From JBFGFG01 sp041627475 (lineage in GTDB: Bacteria; Actinomycetota; Nitriliruptoria; Nitriliruptorales; Nitriliruptoraceae): a stretch of DNA of 26,624 nucleotides. The stretch spans positions 1 through 26,624 of the forward strand of contig JBFKQZ010000011.1 in assembly GCA_041627475.1 (NCBI GenBank). The letters are read 5' to 3'. The notes below the pieces were generated by a model. It had not been told where the DNA came from, did no database searches, and worked only from the letters and a program-made list of their open reading frames with translations. Position 1 is the first letter of the stretch, and each line of letters starts with the position of its first letter. This document shows, piece after piece, positions 21,394 through 26,624 of this stretch. The translations under genes were made by a program, and so were the position numbers.

Positions 21394-22762
21394 GGTCGAG
21401 GTAGACGTCGACGAGCCGTTCGGCGACGACCCCCGGTGGGCCCGTCACGACGTGCGCCCCGCGCTGGCGCAGGCGGGCCGCGTCCGTCTCCCGACGCGCC
21501 AGGACCTCGGCGGCACCGGCGCTGCCGTGTGCCACGAGCGCCTCGCCGGGCACCCGGTCCGCCATCGCCACGAGGGCAGGGTCGCTGACCGACCCGACGA
21601 CGACCTCGTGCCGCGTGGTCAGCACCGGCAGCGCGTGCAGCAGCGCGTCCATCGCCGCCGCCGCCCCGAGCTCGGTCAGCACGACGAGCAGGGCCCGCCG
21701 ACGCTGCCGTGCGGCGAGGTGCGCGAAGGCGGTGCGGTGTGCCGCCTCCACGAGCTCGGGTTCGAGAGCGTGGAGCAACCGGGCCGCGCGCGCGACCTGG
21801 TCGGTGCGCCGGGCGGCTGCGAGCGTGCCGGTGATGCCGGCGGCGTACGTCGTGAGCCCGGCCCGGTCGCCGATCTCGCCGGCGGCCGTGAGGAGCGCCA
21901 TCGCCGCGTCCATCGCGTGGTCCAGTCGCGGGACGCCGTCGACGACCGTGGCCGAGGCGCGGCCGTGCTCGACGAGCACCTGCACGGTGCGGTCACGCTC
22001 GACCCGGTAGGTCCGCACGACCGGGTGCCCGAGCCGGGCCGTGGCCCCCCAGTCCACCCGTCGCACGTCGTCGCCGTACCGGTACTCGCGGAGGTGGTCG
22101 AACTCGGTCCCACCACCCAGCGTCGGCGCGATGCGGTTGCCGGCGTTGCGCAGCCGGTCCAGCTCGAGCCGGAGCAGTGTCGCGTCGCGCGACGGGAAGG
22201 CCGGGTGCACCTGCAGGTCGCCGGGCACGGCACGAGGCGCCTGCCGGGTCCCGAGGCCCAGGGGGCCGGGGACCCGGACGACGACCTCGTCGAGCTGGAA
22301 GGTGCCGCGACGCCACGGGCGCACCGTCGTCGACGCCGCCGCCCGTCCGTGGGCCGGCAGCGCCACCCGGACCCGGCGGGCCCCGGCCCCGAGCGACGGC
22401 GGCAGGGCGTCGGCGAGCCACACGCGCACCACCCGACCGACCGGCGAACCGAGCCGCCACGTGACCGTGCCCTGCTCCCCCAGCACGAGCACCGGGGGCA
22501 CGTCACGGGCCACGCCGACCCGCCACGGCGCGGGCGCGAGGAGCGCGTCGACCGCCGCCACCAGCACGACCGCGGCGGCGAGCAGCAACCCCACCGGTCG
22601 GGCGAGGAACGGCGTCGCCACCACGACCGCGCCCAGCAGTGCCGCAGCGAGCAGCGTGGGGCGCGGCAGCCACCCGGCCCACCACGTCCGGCTGAAGCGA
22701 CGCGGCACCGGTGCCGGTGCCGGCGGTGCCGACGTCCCCGAGGGTGCGACCGGTGCGGTCAC
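21371..22762 (-). CDS. DUF58 domain protein (MoxR-associated, vWA-like)
   Basis: The protein has 463 residues. A Pro-rich N-terminus precedes two membrane helices (36-52, 57-75), a beta-rich extracytoplasmic or linker part (80-190) and the DUF58 core with GGTEFDHLREYRYGDDVRRVDWGATAR (217-243). The following vWA-like segment reads VQVLVEHGRASAT (260-272), where the usual DxSxS metal site has Glu-His-Gly-Arg-Ala-Ser, so a canonical MIDAS is absent. DUF58 proteins pair with MoxR ATPases as likely adaptors. The GTG start overlaps the moxR stop (GTGA, 22759-22762); the longer open frame upstream is inside moxR. It corresponds to Rv3693. Confidence 0.93.
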   Translation of the reverse strand: MTAPVAPSGTSAPPAPAPVPRRFSRTWWAGWLPRPTLLAAALLGAVVVATPFLARPVGLLLAAAVVLVAAVDALLAPAPWRVGVARDVPPVLVLGEQGTVTWRLGSPVGRVVRVWLADALPPSLGAGARRVRVALPAHGRAAASTTVRPWRRGTFQLDEVVVRVPGPLGLGTRQAPRAVPGDLQVHPAFPSRDATLLRLELDRLRNAGNRIAPTLGGGTEFDHLREYRYGDDVRRVDWGATARLGHPVVRTYRVERDRTVQVLVEHGRASATVVDGVPRLDHAMDAAMALLTAAGEIGDRAGLTTYAAGITGTLAAARRTDQVARAARLLHALEPELVEAAHRTAFAHLAARQRRRALLVVLTELGAAAAMDALLHALPVLTTRHEVVVGSVSDPALVAMADRVPGEALVAHGSAGAAEVLARRETDAARLRQRGAHVVTGPPGVVAERLVDVYLDLKARGRV

Positions 22763-23721
22763 CGTGGGACCGGCACCGAGGCGAGCACCCGTTCCAGCAC
22801 GCCCTCGGGGGTCGCGCCCTCCAGCGCGGCCTCGGGGCGCAGCAGCAGCCGGTGCCGCAGTGCGGGCCGCGCGACGGCCTTGACCTCGTCCGGGCTGAGG
22901 TAGGTGCGGCCGGCGAGCCACGCCCATGCCTTCGCCGAGTGGAGCAGCATCGTCGCACCGCGTGGCGACACGCCGAGCTGGACCGCTGGTGCGTCACGGG
23001 TGGCCCGGCAGAGCGCGAGCACGTAGCGCCGGACCTCGTCGTCCACCTCGATCCGCTGGACGGCGGCACGTCCGGCGGCAAGATCGGCCGGACCAGCGAC
23101 GGCCCGGACGGCGGAGAGGTCGTGCGGATCCATCCCGGCGTCGTGCCGCTGGAGGATCGCGTCCTCCTCGGCCTCGCTGGGATAGCCCACCGTGAGCTTC
23201 AGCAGGAAGCGGTCCAGCTGCGCCTCGGGGAGCGGGTACGTGCCCTCGTGCTCCACCGGGTTCTGCGTCGCGATGACGAGGAACGGGTCCGGCAGCCGCC
23301 GCGGCCGGCCCTCGACGGAGACCTGCCGCTCCTCCATCGCCTCCAGCAGCGCCGACTGGGTCTTCGGCGGCGTGCGGTTGAGCTCGTCCGCGAGCAGCAG
23401 GTTCGTGAAGACGGGACCCTCGCGGAAGGTCGTCGCCCGTCCTGAGGGATCCAGCACGGGCTGGCCGGTGATGTCGGCGGGCAGCAGGTCGGGCGTGCAC
23501 TGCACACGGGCCACGTCCACGTCGAGCGCCTGCCCGAGCGTCTTGACGAGCAGCGTCTTGGCGACACCGGGGACCCCCTCCAGCAGGACGTGCCCGCGGA
23601 CGAGGAGGGCCGTCACGAGCCCGGTGACCGTGCTGTCCTGGCCGACGACGACGCGGGCGACCTCGTCGCGCAGGGCCGCGAGGGCGGTCCGGGCGTCGTC
23701 GGCCGGCGGTGTGCTCGTCAT
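22759..23721 (-). CDS. moxR: MoxR-family AAA+ ATPase
   Basis: The protein has 320 residues, full length for the family. Walker A is GVPGVAKT (49-56), Walker B LLLADELNR (108-116, Asp112 and Glu113) and sensor 1 ATQNP (151-155); the arginine-finger region is PEAQLDRFLL (165-174), followed by the C-terminal lid with SPRGATMLLHSAKAWAWL. MoxR ATPases act as chaperones in the maturation or metal insertion of vWA-containing partners; here the partner is probably DUF58. The ATG start overlaps the DUF4350 stop (ATGA, 23718-23721), and its stop overlaps DUF58 by GTGA. It corresponds to moxR2 (Rv3692). Confidence 0.96.
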   Translation of the reverse strand: MTSTPPADDARTALAALRDEVARVVVGQDSTVTGLVTALLVRGHVLLEGVPGVAKTLLVKTLGQALDVDVARVQCTPDLLPADITGQPVLDPSGRATTFREGPVFTNLLLADELNRTPPKTQSALLEAMEERQVSVEGRPRRLPDPFLVIATQNPVEHEGTYPLPEAQLDRFLLKLTVGYPSEAEEDAILQRHDAGMDPHDLSAVRAVAGPADLAAGRAAVQRIEVDDEVRRYVLALCRATRDAPAVQLGVSPRGATMLLHSAKAWAWLAGRTYLSPDEVKAVARPALRHRLLLRPEAALEGATPEGVLERVLASVPVPR

Positions 23722-24869
23722 GGGGTGCTCCCGGGGTCTGGCGCGGAGGAGCCGCGCAGGGTCTGGCGGAGTTCGGCGAGGGCGCGGGCCGTGGCGACGA
23801 GCCCGTCGGGGTCGTCGGGCAGTGGACCGGTCAGTGCGGCCGCCACACCCGGTGGGACGGAGAGCTCGTGGGCACGCAGCGTCTCGAGCACGGCCTCGGG
23901 GGGCGTGGTGGGTGGCAGCCCGAAGCGGCGGCGGCAGAGGTCGAGCGTCCGGTCACGGAGGGCACCGGCGGCGCGCTCGTGGTGACCGGCGCGGTGGCGC
24001 AGGTCACCGATGGCGCGCGCGAGCTCGCCGGACGGGACGCGTACCGGCAGGTCCTCGTCCACGGGGCGGCCCAGGCGCCGTCCCTGGGCGAGCGCGAGGA
24101 CGACGAGCAGCGCGAGGGTGAGCCAGGCGGCGTCGAACCAGCGCTGGTCGATGATGTCGAACAGGCCCGGGGGCGCCTCCCCCGGCGGCGTGAGGAGCAC
24201 GACGACGGTCTCGTCACCCGTCGGGGCGAGCAGGCGCACACCGGCGAGTGCCGCGTCCGAGTCGGTGAACCGTTCGTTGGTCAGCGGCGCCATGGTCGAC
24301 AGGGAGACCAGCTCGCCCTCACCGACCGGCACGCGATGGAGCCAGGCGGCGTCATCGACGGTGAGGCAGCGCTCGGTGACCTCGGTGCCCGTGTCGGGCT
24401 GCCACCCCGACCACTGCGAGGTCCGCAGCGTGCGCACGTCGGCGAGCAGCGCACAGGACGGCTCGAGGTCCACGAGGCCGATCCCACCGACGCCGAGCGG
24501 GTTGGCGACCGCCTCGTCGTCCGGTGGCACCTGGGCGACGACCCGCGCTCCCCCGTTCGCGAGCTGCTCGACGAGCTCGGGCGGCCAGCCGAGCGGCGGC
24601 ACGAGCACCGTGTCGGCACCGGCGGCCACGGTGGGGTCGTCGGTCAGCTCGACGTCCACCCCGAGCTCGACGAGCGTGTCCACGAGCGCACGGAGCCCGG
24701 TGGGCCCGGGGTTCTCCGGGTCCAGAGCGACCCCGGTCTCGACGGGCTGGAGCGCGAGCAGGGCGACCAGGACCAGGACGCCGCCGGCGAGCACCGGGCC
24801 GAGCCACCGGCGGTGCGGGGCCGGACCTGTCGTCCCACCTCGCACGAAGACGTCAACCCCACCGCTCAC
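23718..24869 (-). CDS. DUF4350 domain membrane protein
   Basis: The protein has 383 residues. An N-terminal membrane helix (22-41) is followed by a DUF4350-type domain outside the membrane (about 45-235) with NPGPTGLRALVDTLVELGVDVEL, GADTVLVPPLGWPPELVEQLANGGARVV and, later, PLTNERFTDSDAALAGVRLL. A second helix (about 246-263) and a cytoplasmic helical tail (264-383) follow. The alpha/beta pattern of the large domain is that of a glutamine-amidotransferase-like fold without a visible catalytic cysteine. The gene is translationally locked between DUF4129 and moxR by 4-bp overlaps (GTGA at 24866, ATGA at 23718). It corresponds in place to Rv3691. The function is unknown, probably structural within the MoxR system. 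Confidence 0.88.
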   Translation of the reverse strand: MSGGVDVFVRGGTTGPAPHRRWLGPVLAGGVLVLVALLALQPVETGVALDPENPGPTGLRALVDTLVELGVDVELTDDPTVAAGADTVLVPPLGWPPELVEQLANGGARVVAQVPPDDEAVANPLGVGGIGLVDLEPSCALLADVRTLRTSQWSGWQPDTGTEVTERCLTVDDAAWLHRVPVGEGELVSLSTMAPLTNERFTDSDAALAGVRLLAPTGDETVVVLLTPPGEAPPGLFDIIDQRWFDAAWLTLALLVVLALAQGRRLGRPVDEDLPVRVPSGELARAIGDLRHRAGHHERAAGALRDRTLDLCRRRFGLPPTTPPEAVLETLRAHELSVPPGVAAALTGPLPDDPDGLVATARALAELRQTLRGSSAPDPGSTP

Positions 24870-25474
24870 GCGACCACCGCCCTGCGGGGCACGGCCGAGC
24901 GCACGGCACGGACGGCGTCTGCCACGCGTGCGTCGTCGGCCCGGGTGGCGGCGCGGTGGCCGTACACGATGTCCGCGAGCACGTCACCGGCCTCGGTCAC
25001 GGCCGTCGCCACCGCCGGGACCGCGACCGCGACGGCGGCGTCCACCTCACCCACGGTCAGCCCCGGGACCCGCGGCAGGACGTCACGTGCCTCGAGCTCG
25101 AGCAGCAGGGCGCCGTAGCGACGCCGCACGGCCGTCACGACGTCACCGGCCGCGAGCGCGGCATCGGCGGCCGCCTCGGCCTCGGCCGGCGTGACGTCGA
25201 CGACGTCGTCGACGACGAGGTCGGCCGCAGCCCGACGCTGGGCCCCGAGGAGTGCCACCACGCCGAGGCCGACGACGATGAGCACGACCACGATCGCGAC
25301 GACCAGCCCGACGCTGGCCGCAGCCGTCCCGGTGAACAGGTCGAACAGCTGCTCCGCGATCCAGCTGCGCACCTCGGTCACGAGGCGACGGAGCGGGCTC
25401 TCACGAAGGTCGGCGTAGGCCGGGGCGCGGAGGACCTCGTCGGCCACCGTCCGCACGCGCTCGGCGTCGATCAC
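24866..25474 (-). CDS. DUF4129 domain membrane protein
   Basis: The protein has 202 residues. A short amphipathic N-terminus (1-45) is followed by one membrane helix (about 53-77, SVGLVVAIVVVLIVVGLGVVALL) and a cytoplasmic DUF4129-type domain (about 95-195): AALAAGDVVTAVRRRYGALLLELEARDVLP, LTVGEVDAAV and DVLADIVYGHR. DUF4129 also forms the C-terminus of some transglutaminase-like proteins, but no such domain is present here. The GTG start overlaps the stop of the preceding membrane gene (GTGA, 25471-25474); the longer open frame has no homology. It corresponds in place to Rv3690. Confidence 0.87.
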   Translation of the reverse strand: MIDAERVRTVADEVLRAPAYADLRESPLRRLVTEVRSWIAEQLFDLFTGTAAASVGLVVAIVVVLIVVGLGVVALLGAQRRAAADLVVDDVVDVTPAEAEAAADAALAAGDVVTAVRRRYGALLLELEARDVLPRVPGLTVGEVDAAVAVAVPAVATAVTEAGDVLADIVYGHRAATRADDARVADAVRAVRSAVPRRAVVA

Positions 25475-26514
25475 AGCTGGTCCAGCTCGGCCGTCAGGAC
25501 GGCGACGTCGAGTCCCTCCGCACGGACCCGGGCGTCGACGTAGAGCAGCAGCGCGATGTTGGCCTGGAACGGCACGGTGACCACCTGGGCGAACAGCGAG
25601 ACGACGGCCGTGGCGATCTGGGCGACCCTGCCGCCGATCAGCGCGAACGGGACGCTGAGCACACCGAGCACACCCCCCACGACACCGACGAGCAGCGCGG
25701 TCACGAACACCAGGCCCACCACGCGCAGCAGCTGCGGCCGCACGAGCTCGATCGAGCGGGCCACGGCCTGCCAGGCCGTGAGCTGCTCGACCAGCAGGAT
25801 CGGCACCGCCAGGTAGACGAGGGCGGTGAAGGCGAGGAAGGCGGCGGCCGCGGCCAGTGCCGCGAGGAGCCCCCAGACCACGGCGACGGGCGTCAGGCCG
25901 GCCTGGACGAGCAGGAACACCGGTCCGCCGCCGACCAGCAGCGCGGTCAGCAGCAGCGCGATACCGAGGCCCAGCAGCAGGAACGACAGCCCGATCAGGC
26001 GACCCGCCAGCTGCCAGGCGGTCCGCAGGCCCGCCTGCCACGACGTGTCGCCGCCGCGGTCGGCCTCGACGGCGATGCCCGTGGCGGCGCCGCGGACGAG
26101 CGGCAGCACGAACAGCTGGGTGAGCAGGGCGATCGCGATCGACACCACGAAGCCGACCGCGTCGCTGGCGGTGAACGCGTCGAACTCGGCGGGGTCGGAC
26201 AGGAGCCCGGGCTGCGGCGGCTGCACCAGCACCTGCAGCAGGGTGAAGGCGCCGAGGGTGACGACGACCAGCACCGTGACCTGTGTGAACGTGAGCCGGA
26301 ACAGCTTGAAGGAGGCGTCGAGGATCTCCCCGAAGCGCATCGGGCGCAGCGGGATCCGGCGTCCTCCCGACCAGCCGGTCCCCTGGGCCACGCCGGACGA
26401 TCCCGGGGGCGGCGGAGGAGGCGGAGGAGGCGGGGGCGGCGGCGTGCCGGGCGGCGGCACGTCACCACCGGGCGGGTCGGCTGGCGTCCCGTCGGGGCTG
26501 GTCCAGTCGCTCAT
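25471..26514 (-). CDS. Polytopic membrane protein with proline-rich N-terminus (GPDPase membrane-domain-like)
   Basis: The protein has 347 residues. The N-terminal 55 residues are Pro/Gly-rich, with 13 consecutive prolines (25-37). RRIPLRPMRFGEILDASFKLFRLTF then leads into about six membrane helices. The segment FGEILDASFKLFR plus the helix pattern resembles the membrane domain attached to some glycerophosphodiester phosphodiesterases, but there is no phosphodiesterase domain. It occupies the place of Rv3689. The ATG start overlaps the preceding gene's stop by one base (TGATG). It is probably the upstream membrane component of the MoxR operon; its exact role is unknown. Confidence 0.85.
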   Translation of the reverse strand: MSDWTSPDGTPADPPGGDVPPPGTPPPPPPPPPPPPPGSSGVAQGTGWSGGRRIPLRPMRFGEILDASFKLFRLTFTQVTVLVVVTLGAFTLLQVLVQPPQPGLLSDPAEFDAFTASDAVGFVVSIAIALLTQLFVLPLVRGAATGIAVEADRGGDTSWQAGLRTAWQLAGRLIGLSFLLLGLGIALLLTALLVGGGPVFLLVQAGLTPVAVVWGLLAALAAAAAFLAFTALVYLAVPILLVEQLTAWQAVARSIELVRPQLLRVVGLVFVTALLVGVVGGVLGVLSVPFALIGGRVAQIATAVVSLFAQVVTVPFQANIALLLYVDARVRAEGLDVAVLTAELDQL

Positions 26515-26624
26515 CAGGCCTCCCGGACGGTCGCGACGACGACGTCGGGGGCGTCCAGCGGCTCGGGTCGGACGTCGACCAGCCCGGGCAGCTCGGCGAG
26601 GACCGCGCCGGCCGCGTCCTCGTC
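26514..26624 (-). CDS. C-terminal fragment of an unidentified protein, cut by the window edge
   Basis: Thirty-six codons and a TGA stop are visible, ending ELPGLVDVRPEPLDAPDVVVATVREA. The stop shares its T with the G-side of the next gene's start (TGATG), the same tight coupling as in the rest of the operon, which supports real coding. There is too little sequence to name a family. Confidence 0.55.
   Translation of the reverse strand, partial: DEDAAGAVLAELPGLVDVRPEPLDAPDVVVATVREA

Noticed and set aside
1..26624. CRISPR arrays, insertion sequences, toxin-antitoxin or phage-defence genes
   Set aside because: No regular repeat-spacer arrays, transposase motifs or terminal inverted repeats were seen; all sizeable real frames are accounted for by core families.

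Overview
The window is about 73% GC, has no gaps and is almost fully coding. It uses mostly GTG and ATG starts and nearly always TGA stops (one TAG). Gene content and order point to Actinomycetota. The order gcvH, FHA protein, FtsR-type MerR, DUF151 nuclease, second MerR matches the conserved actinobacterial arrangement, known in Mycobacterium tuberculosis as roughly Rv1826-Rv1832. The order scpA, scpB, rluB, cmk, der is that of Rv1709-Rv1713. The moxR/DUF58/SpoIIM/RDD set is that of Rv3689-Rv3695. These three blocks lie far apart in M. tuberculosis but are side by side here, which may suggest a deep-branching or different actinobacterial class. I cannot fix the genus. I see no mobile element, phage gene or CRISPR array.

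Layout from left to right. (1) 1-8057: gcvP (cut by the left edge) and a secreted, membrane-anchored subtilase on the minus strand; endonuclease IV (nfo) on the plus strand; an unrecognised secreted protein on the minus strand; and a UvrD-like helicase on the plus strand. (2) 8061-13135: a minus-strand block read from right to left as tRNA-Pro(GGG), CDP-alcohol phosphatidyltransferase, gcvH, zinc-ribbon/FHA protein, FtsR-type MerR regulator, D-Ala-D-Ala carboxypeptidase, DUF151 nuclease; then a 372-bp gap with two palindromic repeats and a good promoter; then the second MerR regulator. (3) 13270-19087: a minus-strand operon scpA-scpB-rluB-aroA-cmk::der covering chromosome condensation, rRNA pseudouridylation, the shikimate pathway, CMP phosphorylation and 50S assembly. 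(4) 19222-26624: a small plus-strand protein with an RMF-like C-terminal motif; an RDD membrane protein (minus); a SpoIIM-family membrane protein (plus); and a translationally coupled minus-strand operon of a polytopic membrane protein, DUF4129, DUF4350, MoxR ATPase and DUF58.

How the genes fit together. GcvH and GcvP are two parts of the glycine cleavage system. FtsR, the carboxypeptidase and the FHA protein suggest a block tying cell division and wall maturation to signalling and central metabolism. MoxR, DUF58, DUF4350, DUF4129, SpoIIM and RDD probably form one envelope-associated AAA+ chaperone or maturation machine. Most tandem genes overlap by the 4-bp NTGA junction, so translation is coupled.

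The window is mainly core genome. I found no clearly new multi-gene system. The least explained items are: the SpoIIM gene, whose homology start falls on ACG with no usable canonical start nearby; the paired palindromes at 8844-8945; the identical TGA-NNN-TCA junction at three convergent gene pairs; the zinc-ribbon FHA protein without a visible GarA phospho-switch; and the RMF-like small protein.
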